From NCBI GenBank assembly GCA_018828145.1, contig JAHJWO010000010.1, positions 124,001-188,000 of the forward strand: a stretch of 64,000 bases of DNA. Reading direction: 5' to 3'. The notes below the pieces were generated by a model that was given only the letters and a program-made list of their open reading frames with translations, was not told the origin of the DNA and did no database searches. Source of the stretch: Alphaproteobacteria bacterium. Lineage in GTDB: Bacteria; Pseudomonadota; Alphaproteobacteria; Rhizobiales; Devosiaceae. A program made the translations under genes and the position numbers. This document shows positions 1 to 12,302 of the stretch, piece by piece (within the stretch, counting starts at the first letter, position 1; every line of letters starts with the position of its first letter).

Positions 1-1458
<1,458 letters not shown>

Positions 1459-1628
1459 GGTGTTCCGCCCTAATCTTGTCGTTGCGGCAGGCGCGCCGGC
1501 CCGGGCGAAGGCCCCGGAAACCACGCAACAGCGCTGCCTTTCCTGGAATGAATCCAATCTATAAGGGCTTATAGAGAAAGACGATTGGGCTTGCCAGCCC
1601 GACCTTTCGTTCAATACGAGAAGGGGTC

Positions 1629-2264
1629 ATGACCGATCGGCAAGTCTTTCCCCCGCTGACCCTGCGCGCGACCGGCCTCAGCTGCGGGCGCGGGGGCATG
1701 ACATTGACGGCCGACCTGAGCTTTGCCGTTGCCCCCGGGCAATGCCTGCTGCTGCGCGGCCCCAACGGCACCGGCAAGACCACTCTGCTGCTGACCCTGG
1801 CCGGCATCGTCACTCCGCTGGCCGGCACCTTCGAGCTGGAAGGCACTGACAGCGAGGCCGGCCCGCAGCTGCATTATTGCGGCCATCGCAATGCCGTCAA
1901 ACCGCGGCTGAGCGTGCGGGAAAATCTCGATTTCTGGGCCCAGGTCAACGGCCCGACCGGCCTGGACATCCAGGAGGCGCTGGCCGAAGTGGGCCTGGGC
2001 GAGCTGGGCGGGCTCGATGCCGGCTATCTCTCGGCCGGGCAATCGCGACGCCTGGCTCTGGCCCGCCTACTGGTGACCCACCGCCCGCTCTGGCTGCTCG
2101 ACGAGCCGACCGCGGCGCTCGACGCCGAGGGTCATGAACTGGTGACCCGGCTGCTCGACCGGCATCTCGACATGGGGGGCCTGGCCCTGGCCGCCACCCA
2201 TGATCCCATCACCCTGCCCGATCCGGGTCGCATGGAAACCCTGGCGCTGGGGGTGCGGACATGA
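1629..2264 (+). CDS. ccmA: Heme exporter ATP-binding protein CcmA
   Basis: The 211-residue ATPase of the CcmAB transporter, which releases holo-CcmE from CcmC in system I cytochrome c maturation. An ABC domain is complete: Walker A GPNGTGKT at residues 44-51, signature LSAGQ at 134-138 and Walker B LWLLDEP at 154-160. It is the first gene of a tightly packed ccmABCDG operon, and its stop overlaps the ccmB start by 4 nt. The start ATG at 1629 gives a length normal for the family (about 200-210). Confidence 0.95.
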   Translation: MTDRQVFPPLTLRATGLSCGRGGMTLTADLSFAVAPGQCLLLRGPNGTGKTTLLLTLAGIVTPLAGTFELEGTDSEAGPQLHYCGHRNAVKPRLSVRENLDFWAQVNGPTGLDIQEALAEVGLGELGGLDAGYLSAGQSRRLALARLLVTHRPLWLLDEPTAALDAEGHELVTRLLDRHLDMGGLALAATHDPITLPDPGRMETLALGVRT

Positions 2265-2914
2265 CGGCGCTCCGGGCCATGCTGGGTCGCGAACTGCGCC
2301 TGGCGCTGCGCGGCGGCGGCGACGTGCTGACGCTGGTGCTGTTCTTCATCATCACCGGCGCCATCGTGGCCTTCGCCGTAGGACCCGATAGCGTGCTGCT
2401 GGCCCGCATTGCCCCGGGCATGGTCTGGGTGGCCGCCTTCCTGGCCATGCTGCTGGGGCTCGACCGCCTGTTCCGGCCCGACCATGAGGATGGCGCGCTG
2501 ATCCTGCTGCGCCAGGCCGAGCTGCCGCTCAGCGCCGCCATTGCCGCAAAAGTGATGGTGCACTGGCTGGTCTCGGCCCTGCCGCTGATCCTCGCCTCCC
2601 CGCTCCTGGCCCTGCAGCTGGCCATGGATGGCGAGACCTTCTGGCGCATGGTGGCCTCGCTGCTGGTCGGCACCCCGGCTCTGGCCGCTTTCGGCGCCGT
2701 GGGGGCGGCCGTGACCGTGTCGATCCGGGGCGGCGGGCTGATTGCCCCGATCCTGATCGCGCCGCTGTCGATCCCGGTGCTGATCTTTGGAGTGGGCAGC
2801 ATTACGGCCAGCCAGTCGAGTGCCGCCCTGCTGTTTCTTGCGGCATTGAGCCTCATGGCAGTGAGCCTGGCTCCCTTTGCTGCCGCCCTTGCGATAAGCT
2901 CAGCCGAAGACTAG
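2261..2914 (+). CDS. ccmB: Heme exporter membrane protein CcmB
   Basis: A 217-residue inner-membrane permease partner of CcmA in cytochrome c biogenesis. About six hydrophobic segments are visible, for example VLTLVLFFIITGAIVAFAVG near the N terminus and LLFLAALSLMAVSLAPFAAA at the C terminus. The N-terminal pattern LGRELRLALRGGGD followed by a long FF-containing helix is typical of CcmB. It overlaps ccmA by 4 nt and precedes ccmC by 12 nt, so translation is probably coupled with ccmA. Confidence 0.95.
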   Translation: MTALRAMLGRELRLALRGGGDVLTLVLFFIITGAIVAFAVGPDSVLLARIAPGMVWVAAFLAMLLGLDRLFRPDHEDGALILLRQAELPLSAAIAAKVMVHWLVSALPLILASPLLALQLAMDGETFWRMVASLLVGTPALAAFGAVGAAVTVSIRGGGLIAPILIAPLSIPVLIFGVGSITASQSSAALLFLAALSLMAVSLAPFAAALAISSAED

Positions 2915-2926
2915 AGCCGTGAGCCC

Positions 2927-3688
2927 ATGAGCATAGACACCACACCCAAGCAGAGCTGGTGGAGCCGGATTGCCCATCCGGGGCAGTTCGTGGCCTGGAC
3001 GTCACCACTGCTGTGGCCGCTGACCATTCTCACCGCGGTCCTCTTCATCATCGGCCTGTGGTTCGCCTTCTTCAATTCGCCGGCCGACTACCAGATGGGC
3101 GATACGGTGCGCATCATGTATGTGCATGTGCCCAATGCCTGGCTCAGCCAGTTCGTCTATGGCGTGATGACGGTTTCAGCGCTCGGCACGCTGGTCTGGC
3201 GCCACCCCATGGCCGATGTGTCGATGAAGGCCGCCGCACCGCTGGGCGCCATGTTCACGGCGCTGGCCCTGTTCACCGGTGCGCTCTGGGGCCGCCCGAC
3301 CTGGGGCACGTTCTGGGAATGGGACGGGCGCATGACCTCGACCCTGGTCCTGCTCTTCATTTATCTCGGCATCGTTGCCCTGTGGCGCGCCTTTGACGAC
3401 CAGCTGCGCGCCGCCCGCATCATCGCCGTCTTCACCCTGGTGGGCGCCATCAACATTCCCATCATCAAGTTCTCGGTGGACTGGTGGAGCACCTTGCACC
3501 AGCCGGCCAGCGTGTTCCGTGCCGACGGGCCGACCATGCCCGGCTCGATCCTGACGCCGCTCTTCGTGATGTTTTTCGCGTTTACATTCCTGTTCCTGAC
3601 CCTGCATCTCAAAGCCATGCATACCGAGGTCAAGCGCCGCAGGGTGATGGGCCTGCAGCGCCGCATGGCCCAGGGGGACGCGGCATGA
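2927..3688 (+). CDS. ccmC: Heme-handling membrane protein CcmC
   Basis: A 253-residue, six-helix inner-membrane protein that loads heme onto CcmE. It carries the family's tryptophan-rich periplasmic WWD-type motif (WGRPTWGTFWEWDGRM, residues 121-136), flanked by the probable axial ligands His67 (YVHVPNAW) and His191 (STLHQPAS). It is third in the ccm operon and its stop overlaps ccmD. CcmE, CcmF and CcmH are not in this window, so the rest of the pathway must be encoded elsewhere, which is common in this order. Confidence 0.96.
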   Translation: MSIDTTPKQSWWSRIAHPGQFVAWTSPLLWPLTILTAVLFIIGLWFAFFNSPADYQMGDTVRIMYVHVPNAWLSQFVYGVMTVSALGTLVWRHPMADVSMKAAAPLGAMFTALALFTGALWGRPTWGTFWEWDGRMTSTLVLLFIYLGIVALWRAFDDQLRAARIIAVFTLVGAINIPIIKFSVDWWSTLHQPASVFRADGPTMPGSILTPLFVMFFAFTFLFLTLHLKAMHTEVKRRRVMGLQRRMAQGDAA

Positions 3689-3846
3689 TCGATCTCGGAC
3701 CCCATGCCGTCTTCATCGTCTGGGCCTATCTCGGCGTCGCCATGACCGTCGCGGCCCTCGTGGGCTGGACGCTCTACGATGCGCGCTCCACGGCCAGAAG
3801 GCTCGCCGAGCTGGAGGCGCGCGCGCCGCGCCGCGCCGCCCGATGA
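3685..3846 (+). CDS. ccmD: Heme exporter small subunit CcmD
   Basis: A 53-residue protein with one N-terminal transmembrane helix (AVFIVWAYLGVAMTVAALVG) followed by an Arg-rich cytoplasmic tail, the standard CcmD design. CcmD helps release CcmE from the CcmABC complex. The ATG at 3685 overlaps the ccmC stop by 4 nt and the gene overlaps ccmG by 4 nt. Length and position identify it more than sequence, because CcmD is poorly conserved. Confidence 0.9.
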   Translation: MIDLGPHAVFIVWAYLGVAMTVAALVGWTLYDARSTARRLAELEARAPRRAAR

Positions 3847-4379
3847 TGCGTTACCTGCTGTTCGGCCTGCCGCTGATTGCGCTGATCGCGCTGGTTGCCG
3901 TCTTCGCCTTTTCCATCGACCGCGATCCCACCCTGGTGCGCTCGGCGCTGATCAACAGGCCGGCACCGGCCTTTGCCATGGCCGAAGTGCCCGAACTGGG
4001 CGTGCCCGGCTTCGACACGGCGGCCCTCATGGGCGAAGTGACCGTGGTCAATGTCTTTGCCAGCTGGTGCATCCCCTGCCGGGACGAGCACCCCCTGCTG
4101 GTGAATATGCGCGAACAAACCGGCGTGCGGCTCTTCGGCATCAACCAGGCCGACGCGCCGGAAAATGCCCGGGCCTTCCTGGCCGAGCTGGGCAATCCCT
4201 ATGACGCGGTGGGCACCGACCGCGACCGGCGCGTCTCGATCGACTGGGGCGTCTATGGCGTGCCGGAAACCTTCGTGGTGGATGCCAGGGGCATCATCAC
4301 CTTCAAGCATGTCGGGCCGCTGACGCCCGCTGCCATGGAAGACGAGCTGCTGCCGGCCATTGCCGCGGCGCGGGGCTGA
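3843..4379 (+). CDS. ccmG: Thiol:disulfide interchange protein CcmG/DsbE
   Basis: A 178-residue membrane-anchored thioredoxin-like protein of the periplasm. It begins with a signal anchor (LLFGLPLIALIALVAVFAFS), followed by a thioredoxin fold with the redox pair Cys76/Cys79 in WCIPC and the later cis-Pro stretch YGVPETFVV. CcmG reduces apocytochrome or CcmH disulfides before heme ligation. It overlaps ccmD by 4 nt and is the last canonical gene of the operon. The CIPC active site differs slightly from the more usual CVPC and CGPC forms but is compatible with function. Confidence 0.94.
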   Translation: MMRYLLFGLPLIALIALVAVFAFSIDRDPTLVRSALINRPAPAFAMAEVPELGVPGFDTAALMGEVTVVNVFASWCIPCRDEHPLLVNMREQTGVRLFGINQADAPENARAFLAELGNPYDAVGTDRDRRVSIDWGVYGVPETFVVDARGIITFKHVGPLTPAAMEDELLPAIAAARG

Positions 4380-4442
4380 GCCCCGTTCAGATTGCGTTCA
4401 GCCGGGCTTTGCCATTTTTCTGCCACGCCCCCCGCCGAAAGC

Positions 4443-4589
4443 ATGCCGATGTTGCACAGAGTTCTGCATTTCCTCCGTGAGGCCGGCCTGGGGCCGATCG
4501 AATATGTCCTGATCGCCGCCATCCTGACGGTGGCGACCACGGTCGCCGTCTCGGCCGCCGGATACAGCCTGGCCGATATTGTCGGCTGA
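4443..4589 (+). CDS. Small Flp-type (type IVb) pilin-like protein
   Basis: A 48-residue ORF with a short basic head ([15 protein letters not shown]) and one long hydrophobic helix ([20 protein letters not shown]). A Gly at 15 followed by Glu at +5 and Tyr at +6 (G-LGPIEY) is the spacing of the Flp prepilin processing site (G-xxxxEY). No tad/cpa secretion genes are in the window. It starts 63 nt after the ccmG stop and could be co-transcribed with ccm. The ribosome binding site is weak and an upstream TTG at 4392 in the same frame is an alternative start. Family assignment rests on this motif alone. Confidence 0.5.
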   Translation: MPMLHRVLHFLREAGLGPIEYVLIAAILTVATTVAVSAAGYSLADIVG

Positions 4590-4594
4590 CCGGC

Positions 4595-4804
4595 TCAGAA
4601 GTCGCTGGTCAGGCCCTTGATTTCCCAATCGCCATAGCGACCCGGCTCGAGCCCGCCGCGGCCGCCGGTTTCCTTGGGGGCAAAGGCGCCCCTGGCATCG
4701 ATGGCGCGCCGACGCGCCTCGGCCTCCGCCAGCGCACGCTTGGCCGCTTCGCTCAGAGGCGGACGCGGATCCGCCTGGTCTGCATTATCCTGATCGTCGC
4801 TCAT
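4595..4804 (-). CDS. DUF1674 / SDHAF4-like succinate dehydrogenase assembly factor
   Basis: A 69-residue soluble protein ending in [20 protein letters not shown] and then LTSDF, the conserved C-terminal block of DUF1674, the bacterial relatives of SDHAF4. In mitochondria SDHAF4 binds flavinylated SdhA and promotes complex II assembly; the same role here is by homology. The N-terminal half is acidic and low in complexity. It is convergent with the Flp-like ORF and divergent from htpX, an arrangement I recognise from other Hyphomicrobiales. Confidence 0.85.
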   Translation of the reverse strand: MSDDQDNADQADPRPPLSEAAKRALAEAEARRRAIDARGAFAPKETGGRGGLEPGRYGDWEIKGLTSDF

Positions 4805-4897
4805 GGTCTGCCCGCATTACGTTTTGGTCATGCCGCTTGCATGGAACCCTTGGGCACACAACATAATTGCCCAGGAACGCGAACCCAAGGGCTCACA

Positions 4898-5881
4898 ATG
4901 TTCAATATGTTTCGGACCGGTGTCCTCATTGCCGCACTCACCGCCCTTTTCATGGTGGTGGGCTATTTCATTGGCGGCACCAGCGGCATGATGATCGCCT
5001 TCGTCTTTGCGCTGGCGACCAACCTGTTCGGCTACTGGAATTCCGACAAGCTGGTGCTGCGCATGCAGAATGCCGTGCCGGTGGAGCGCTCCAGGGTGCC
5101 CGAGCTCTACGACATGGTCGACATCCTCTCGCGCAAGGCCGGCATCCCGACGCCAAAGGTCTATGTCATCCAGACCGACCAGCCCAACGCCTTTGCCACC
5201 GGCCGCGATCCCAACAATGCCGCCGTGGCCGTCTCGACCGGCCTGCTGCACCATCTCGAGACGCGCGAAGTCGCGGCAGTCGTGGCCCATGAGCTGGCCC
5301 ATATCCGCAGCCGCGACACTCTGATCATGACCATTACCGCCACCTTTGCCGGCGCCATCTCGGCCCTGGCGCAGTTCGGCCTGTTCTTTGGCGGCGGCAA
5401 TAATCGCGACAATCCGCTGGGCGGCGTCGGCGCGCTGCTGATGGTGTTCCTTGCGCCCGTTGCGGCCATGGTGGTGCAGATGGCGGTGAGCCGCACCCGC
5501 GAATACGAGGCCGACAAGGACGGCGCCGAGATTTCCGGCGACCCGCTGGCCCTGGCTTCGGCGCTGCACAAGATCGCCACCCTGGCCGGCCGCCAAGTCA
5601 ATGTCGCGGCCGAACGCAACCCGGCCATGGCGCATATGTATATCATCAACCCCCTCTCCGGGGCGCGGATGGATAACCTGTTTTCCACCCACCCGGACAC
5701 CGGCAATCGCATCGAGGCGCTGCGCAAGCTTGCAGCATTGATGCAGGTGGACGATAAGGGCCGCAGGCCTCAGCCTCGCCCGCAGCCGGTTTCGACCGGT
5801 CGCGATATCGGTGGCGGCTGGCGCGTGCCGACCGTCGGACGGACCGACGAGGACGGCGGACAACGCGGTCCCTGGGGATAA
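4898..5881 (+). CDS. htpX: Protease HtpX (M48 zinc metalloprotease)
   Basis: A 327-residue inner-membrane M48 metalloprotease for quality control of membrane proteins. Two N-terminal transmembrane segments precede the zinc-binding HELAH at residues 131-135 ([14 protein letters not shown]), with a further membrane pair and the third zinc ligand region [16 protein letters not shown]. The ATG at 4898 ([18 protein letters not shown]) is chosen because AAGGG lies just upstream and the sequence aligns with the family's N terminus; an in-frame ATG at 4841 would add a non-hydrophobic leader. The C-terminal tail is Pro/Arg rich. Confidence 0.95.
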   Translation: MFNMFRTGVLIAALTALFMVVGYFIGGTSGMMIAFVFALATNLFGYWNSDKLVLRMQNAVPVERSRVPELYDMVDILSRKAGIPTPKVYVIQTDQPNAFATGRDPNNAAVAVSTGLLHHLETREVAAVVAHELAHIRSRDTLIMTITATFAGAISALAQFGLFFGGGNNRDNPLGGVGALLMVFLAPVAAMVVQMAVSRTREYEADKDGAEISGDPLALASALHKIATLAGRQVNVAAERNPAMAHMYIINPLSGARMDNLFSTHPDTGNRIEALRKLAALMQVDDKGRRPQPRPQPVSTGRDIGGGWRVPTVGRTDEDGGQRGPWG

Positions 5882-5890
5882 AGAACAAGC

Positions 5891-7192
5891 GTGGCGCATA
5901 ACAAACCTGATCCGGCGGGGCTCAAGCTCCGCCTCGTCGCGGCTCAGCGGCTCAAGGCCGTGCTGGGCGGCGACAATTTCGTGCCGCTGGGCGTCACGGA
6001 CCTGGCGGACGGGCGCGATCGCGGCCTCGCCAACCGGCTGATCACCACGGCCCTACGCCGGCAGGGCCAGCTCAATTTCATCATCCACGCGCTGCTCGAA
6101 AAGGGCATGCCGGGCAAGTCCGGCACCTTCGAGGCCGTGCTGCGGCTGAGCCTGGCGCAGCTGGTCTTCCTGCCCGACCTGGGCGCCCATAGCGCGCTCT
6201 TCCTCGCGGTCGAGGCCATCAAGCGCGATCCCAAGGCGCGGCATCTGAGCGGGCTGATGAATGCCGTATTGCGCAGCGCCCAGGCCAATTCGGCCAAGTT
6301 CGGCATGCTGAGCGACGACCTGCTGATCCCCGATACCTTTGGCGATACCTGGCTCGAGGCCTATGGCGAGGAAGCCATCAATGGCTTTTCCGCTGCCCTC
6401 CTGGCGGTCGCCCCGCTCGACCTGACCCTCAAGAGTGACGATGCCGAACTGATCGACGCCCTGGGCGCCGAGCCCGTGATGGCCGATACCGTGCGCATCG
6501 AGCAGCGCGACCGGCCCGTCGAGGCCCTGCCCGGCTATGCCGAGGGCCACTGGTGGGTGCAGGATGCCGCCTCGGCCATCCCGGCCCGCCTGCTCGGCGC
6601 CAAGCCGGGTGGCCGCGTGCTCGACCTCTGCGCTGCCCCGGGCGGCAAGACCGCGCAACTGGTCAAGGCCGGCTACCAGGTGACGGCGCTCGACAGCGAC
6701 GCCTCCCGCATGGAGCGGCTCAAGGACAATCTGAAGCGGCTCGACTATGTGGCCGAGACCGTGGTTGCCGATGCCGGCAACTATGCCCCCGCCTCCCCCT
6801 ATGACGGCGTATTGCTCGACGCGCCCTGCTCGGCCACCGGCACTTTCCGCCGCCACCCCGAAGTGATCTGGCATCGCTCGGTTGGCGATGTCGCCGGCCG
6901 GGTGCGGCTGCAGCGCGCTTTGCTCACCAATGCCCTCCGCTGTCTTGAAGCGGGCGGCGTGCTCGTCTATTGCGTCTGTTCGCTTGAGCCGGCCGAAGGC
7001 GAAGGCCAGGTGGAGTGGGCGCTGGAACATCTCCCCGGTCTCGAACTCTGGCCGGTAACCCCGGCCGAGCTGCCGGGGCTGGAAAGCGCGGTAACCGCGC
7101 GCGGTCTGGTGCGCACCCATCCGGGCATGGCGCCGGGCGGCCGCGAGGGCGGCATGGACGGGTTTTTCGTGGCCCGCTTCCGGCGTCGCTGA
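5891..7192 (+). CDS. rsmB: 16S rRNA (cytosine-C5) methyltransferase, RsmB family
   Basis: A 433-residue SAM-dependent rRNA m5C methyltransferase. An N-terminal NusB-like RNA-binding domain (about residues 10-150) precedes the NOL1/NOP2/Sun catalytic domain with SAM motif DLCAAPGGKTAQL, DAPCSATGTFRRHPEV and YCVCSLEPAEGE; the two cysteines in the last motifs are the catalytic and release cysteines. The start is GTG at 5891, 9 nt after the htpX stop, so the two are likely co-transcribed. In E. coli this activity modifies C967 of 16S rRNA; target identity here is by homology. Confidence 0.93.
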   Translation: MAHNKPDPAGLKLRLVAAQRLKAVLGGDNFVPLGVTDLADGRDRGLANRLITTALRRQGQLNFIIHALLEKGMPGKSGTFEAVLRLSLAQLVFLPDLGAHSALFLAVEAIKRDPKARHLSGLMNAVLRSAQANSAKFGMLSDDLLIPDTFGDTWLEAYGEEAINGFSAALLAVAPLDLTLKSDDAELIDALGAEPVMADTVRIEQRDRPVEALPGYAEGHWWVQDAASAIPARLLGAKPGGRVLDLCAAPGGKTAQLVKAGYQVTALDSDASRMERLKDNLKRLDYVAETVVADAGNYAPASPYDGVLLDAPCSATGTFRRHPEVIWHRSVGDVAGRVRLQRALLTNALRCLEAGGVLVYCVCSLEPAEGEGQVEWALEHLPGLELWPVTPAELPGLESAVTARGLVRTHPGMAPGGREGGMDGFFVARFRRR

Positions 7193-7302
7193 AAAAACAA
7201 GAATGAGCGCCATGAAAAGGGCGCCGAATGAGGACGTGACCACGTGACGCGCAGAATCAAGGCAGTGCTGGCCAAGGCCGCGCGGCGGGGGCATATGCGC
7301 TG

Positions 7303-8901
7303 ATGGCGCTGCGCCCGCCCCATGCGCTGCGCCGCCTGACGCTCGGCCTGGCCGATGCGGTGGTGACGCTGCCCATCCTGCGCTGGACCTGGCGCGGGCT
7401 GGCCGACGATGCCTTTGGCGGCGAACTGCCCGAACTCAGGCCTGCCGATCGCGAGGCGGTGCGCGACATGATGTCGGGCCGTTACCTGCTGGCATCCAAA
7501 CTGATCGAGACCAACGGCGTCTCGCCCTTCAGCCTCGATGTCGACCATGCCGACTGGTGGGCCAACCTGCATGGATTTTCCTGGCTGCGCCATTTCCGCG
7601 ACGTGCGCGACAGCGGCGAGCGCCATTTCGCCCGCATGCTGGTGCTCGACTGGATCAGCCATGAGGCCCAGTTCCAGCATGACACCTGGACGCCGACGCT
7701 GACCGCCCAGCGCATCATCAACTGGCTGCGCCACCTGCCGCTGCTGCTCGATGGCGCGACGCCGGGCGAGGCCCGCTCCATCCAGCGCGTGCTGGGCGCC
7801 CAGATCCAGAGTCTGAAGGTCCGCGCGCCGCTGGCCAGCGACCCCGTCGACGCCCTCTTCGCCGCCATAGCCCTGCTCGGCGCCGAATTCTGCGAGCAGG
7901 CCGACAAGACCGATGTGCCGGGGCGCGTCGAGCGGCTCAACGCGCTGCTGGCAGGCCAGCTCGACAGCGACGGCCTGCACCGCTCGCGCAATCCCCGCCT
8001 GCAGCTGCAATTGCTGGTGGAACTGGTCAGCATCCGTCACATCGCTGCCGCGACGAAATCGGAGGCCGGCAACGAGCTGGTCGCCCAGATCGACCGCATG
8101 CATGAATGCCTCGATGCCCTGACCCTGTCGAGCGGCGAGCCGGTCTATTTCAATGGCGGCGGACACCTGCCGCATGACGTATTGATCGCCATCCAGGCCA
8201 ATGGACCGACGCGCAAGCGCCGCTCCATGCTGCTGGGCGGCTATGGCATATTGCGCGATGGCGAGGCGGTGGTGATCGCCGATTCCGGCCTGCTGCCCGA
8301 GCCTGGCCTGGCCGGGGACCTGCATGCCAGCGCCCTTGCCTTCGAATTCTCCCACGGCACCGAACTGATCCTGGGCTCCTGCGGCCCGGCCCCCGCCGAC
8401 CTGCCCGACAGCAAGCCGCTGTTCCGCCAGGGCGTGGCCCATTCGGCCCCCACCATCGACGCCGAGGACATACCGCCCCAGCGCCAGCCGGGCCTGACGC
8501 TCGATGCCGCCGACCAGCTGCTGACGCTGACGGCCACCGGCTATGGCAAGCGCTTCGGCGTCGAGCTGGAACGCCGGCTGACGCTTCTGTCGGGCGGCAC
8601 GACCCTGGTCGGGCAGGACCGGATGATCGCCAAGGGCACCCCATCGGGACTGCTCGCCATCCGCTTCCACCTCGCGCCCGGCACCATGGTGCGTCGCAAT
8701 CGCGGCGAGGGCATCGTGCGGCTGGTGCTGCCCAATGGCGCGGTGTGGAGCTTTCTCTGGGAAGGCGCCAGCTTCCGCGAGGAGGAAAGCGTGCGCCAGT
8801 CGGCCTATGTCGGCTTCCACAAGACGCGCCAGCTGGTGCTCGAGGCCGATGTGGCCGGCGACGCCGAGGTGGCCTGGATCTTTACGCTCGAGCAGCCATA
8901 G
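7303..8901 (+). CDS. Heparinase II/III family protein
   Basis: A 532-residue protein with an N-terminal alpha/alpha toroid ([35 protein letters not shown]) and a C-terminal beta-sandwich, the layout of the heparinase II/III family. Members cleave uronate-containing polysaccharides by elimination, but those found beside rsmB and purH in this order have no established substrate. No signal peptide is obvious at the chosen ATG. A 19-codon ORF from GTG 7244 ends in TGATG overlapping this start, which may couple translation or reflect a different N terminus. Confidence 0.85.
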   Translation: MALRPPHALRRLTLGLADAVVTLPILRWTWRGLADDAFGGELPELRPADREAVRDMMSGRYLLASKLIETNGVSPFSLDVDHADWWANLHGFSWLRHFRDVRDSGERHFARMLVLDWISHEAQFQHDTWTPTLTAQRIINWLRHLPLLLDGATPGEARSIQRVLGAQIQSLKVRAPLASDPVDALFAAIALLGAEFCEQADKTDVPGRVERLNALLAGQLDSDGLHRSRNPRLQLQLLVELVSIRHIAAATKSEAGNELVAQIDRMHECLDALTLSSGEPVYFNGGGHLPHDVLIAIQANGPTRKRRSMLLGGYGILRDGEAVVIADSGLLPEPGLAGDLHASALAFEFSHGTELILGSCGPAPADLPDSKPLFRQGVAHSAPTIDAEDIPPQRQPGLTLDAADQLLTLTATGYGKRFGVELERRLTLLSGGTTLVGQDRMIAKGTPSGLLAIRFHLAPGTMVRRNRGEGIVRLVLPNGAVWSFLWEGASFREEESVRQSAYVGFHKTRQLVLEADVAGDAEVAWIFTLEQP

Positions 8902-8925
8902 ACGCCTTTCTCTGCGCGTGTGGCC

Positions 8926-9026
8926 CCACCCCACCCTCAATCCCTCCCCATCAAGGGGAGGGAGGCGCCAGCTCGATCGCCCGTGTTCATCGTCTCCCTC
9001 CCCCTTGTGGGAGGGATCAAGGGTGG
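8926..9026. repeat. C/G-tract inverted repeat (family B) between the heparinase gene and purH
   Basis: Imperfect palindrome built from C-rich then G-rich blocks (CCCTCCCC..GGGGAGGG, then CTCCCTCCC..GGGAGGGA) with the shared CATCAAGGGG-like core also seen at 17120 and 49590. It occupies much of the 229-bp gap before purH. Because the two genes run in the same direction it may act as a terminator or attenuator, but no U-tract follows. Confidence 0.7.
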
Positions 9027-9130
9027 GGGTAGGTTTGGCCACGTTGCTGGTGTGCGGCAATGGCCAGTTGGCCTTTCTCTCGCTTCGTGCTAGCGAGCGC
9101 GCATATCACAGCAACGGGCGAAAAATCCTT

Positions 9131-10717
<1,587 letters not shown>

Positions 10718-10733
10718 CAGCGGCCACACCGCG

Positions 10734-10768
10734 CGGGCGCAACCTTACGAAAACGTAATATGCGCCCG
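10734..10768. repeat. Large hairpin after purH
   Basis: Outer stem CGGGCGCA (10734-10741) pairs with TGCGCCCG (10761-10768), and an inner stem TTACG pairs with CGTAA around an AAAA loop (10745-10758). It starts 17 nt after the purH stop. There is no clear T-run on either strand, so it could be a Rho-independent terminator without a tail, an mRNA-stabilising structure or a protein site. Confidence 0.55.
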
Positions 10769-10849
10769 ACCGGAAGGTAAGAGCTTCTTGAGGGAGGCTA
10801 TGGCAGATTGGCCTGGCTGCGGGTGGTGTCCGCAGCCCGAGGCGTCCCC

Positions 10850-12208
10850 ATGCGACTTTCCATACCCTCCGACCTGTCGGCCCTGCTGCGCAGGGGTTTC
10901 TGGCGCGCCGGCGCTTCGCTTGGCATCAAGGTCGCGACGGCCGGGCTGACCTACCTGACCTTCGTGGTGCTGGCCCGGACCATGACACAGGCCGAATATG
11001 GCCACTTCGCCTTCGGCCTGGCTCTGGCGACCGTCCTCGCCGTCGCTGCCGCTTTCGGACAGCCCAATGCCATCCTGCGCTTCTGGTCGGAATCGCAGGC
11101 GGCGGGTCGCCCGCAGGACGCCCTGCAGGCCGTGCGCTCGGGAACGACGCTGATTGGCCTCGCCGCCCTCGCCATCACGGCACTCCTCTCCATCGTCGTC
11201 TTCGTGGTCACCGGAACCGTGACCCTGACCGATACGACGACCCACTTCTATGGCGCTGCCTTTCTGGTGCTGCCCATGGCGCTGGCCGAATTCAACTCCG
11301 CCGCCTTGCGCGCCCAGGGCTCGCTCTGGACCGCGCTGCTGCCGCGCGACATTCTCTGGCGCCTTGCCATGCCCGCTGCCACCATCGCGCTGTTTGCCCT
11401 CGGCATCGTGCTGAGCGGCGCCGACGCGCTGGCCCTCTATTCGGGCCTGCTGTTCGGCACCCTGGCGCTGCAATATGGCCTGGCGCGGCGGCGCGGCTAT
11501 GAATTGCGGGCCGGCTGGGCCGGCACCGCCCAATACTGGCGGGAGCGCGGCGGGATCAGCCGCTGGCTGCTGCTGGGCGCCCTGATCGAATCCGCCGCCC
11601 TCAATGCCGACGTGGTGCTGGTTGGCCTGATGGCGGGGCTGGAAAGCTCGGCGCTCTATTTCAACGCCCTGCGCACCGCGGGACTCATGACGCTGATCAG
11701 CTATGCCATCGTCCTCGTCATGGCCCCTGTGATCACCCGGCACTACTACGCCGGCGACCGCTTCAAGACCCAGCTGGTAACGGCGGCCGGCGCCTGGGGT
11801 GGCTTTGTCTTTGCCGTCTGCACCTTCGGGCTCTTCGTGCTGTTCGGCAGCCCCATCCTGTCGCTGTTCGGCCCCGTCTATGGCGATGCCCACCTGATCC
11901 TGGTGCTGCTATCGGCCGGGCTTTTGATCGATGCGGCGACCGGCCCCACCCTGACGCTGATGACCACGACCGGGCAGGAACGGGTCTTCGTCTACGCGCT
12001 GGGCGCCATCACCCTGGCCAGCCTCGTGCTGCAGGCGCTGATCCTGCCGGCCTATGGGCTGGTGGGCGTGGCCGCGGTCAACATGATCGCCCGGCTGGTG
12101 TCGCAGGTCTTCATGGCCCTCTGGTGCATCGCCAAAGTGGGCGTCGACCCCACCATCTTCGGCGTCCTGCGCCTGCGCGGCATGAATCGGCGTGCCCAGC
12201 CGCAATAG
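10850..12208 (+). CDS. Wzx-like oligosaccharide flippase / polysaccharide biosynthesis membrane protein
   Basis: A 452-residue integral membrane protein with about 12-14 hydrophobic segments (for example AGLTYLTFVVLARTMTQAEY and LVLLSAGLLIDAATGPTLTL). The N-terminal pattern of an Arg-rich head, then a helix ending in LARTMTQAEYGHFAFGLA, is that of the MOP-superfamily lipopolysaccharide and polysaccharide flippases. It probably flips a lipid-linked glycan across the inner membrane, but no glycosyltransferase cluster is adjacent, so the substrate is unknown. The ATG at 10850 is preferred to an in-frame TTG at 10808. Confidence 0.8.
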   Translation: MRLSIPSDLSALLRRGFWRAGASLGIKVATAGLTYLTFVVLARTMTQAEYGHFAFGLALATVLAVAAAFGQPNAILRFWSESQAAGRPQDALQAVRSGTTLIGLAALAITALLSIVVFVVTGTVTLTDTTTHFYGAAFLVLPMALAEFNSAALRAQGSLWTALLPRDILWRLAMPAATIALFALGIVLSGADALALYSGLLFGTLALQYGLARRRGYELRAGWAGTAQYWRERGGISRWLLLGALIESAALNADVVLVGLMAGLESSALYFNALRTAGLMTLISYAIVLVMAPVITRHYYAGDRFKTQLVTAAGAWGGFVFAVCTFGLFVLFGSPILSLFGPVYGDAHLILVLLSAGLLIDAATGPTLTLMTTTGQERVFVYALGAITLASLVLQALILPAYGLVGVAAVNMIARLVSQVFMALWCIAKVGVDPTIFGVLRLRGMNRRAQPQ

Positions 12209-12242
12209 CGCCGCTCAACCGTACCCATGAGTACGCTTGTGC

Positions 12243-12271
12243 TTGACCCTATGCCCGTCCGGGCTTAGAAC
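12243..12271 (+). promoter_or_regulatory. Candidate sigma-70 promoter for leuC
   Basis: TTGACC at 12243-12248 and TAGAAC at 12266-12271 are separated by exactly 17 bp, with the leuC ATG 31 nt further on. The -35 box differs from consensus at one position and the -10 box at two. Assigned by eye only. Confidence 0.4.
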
Positions 12272-12302
12272 CACTCCAAACTTCCCCTGCCGGAATATCG
12301 CT

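Noticed and set aside
8735..9130. Upstream extension of the purH frame into the heparinase gene
   Set aside because: The extension overlaps another gene and a palindromic repeat; PurH length and N terminus fit the ATG at 9131.
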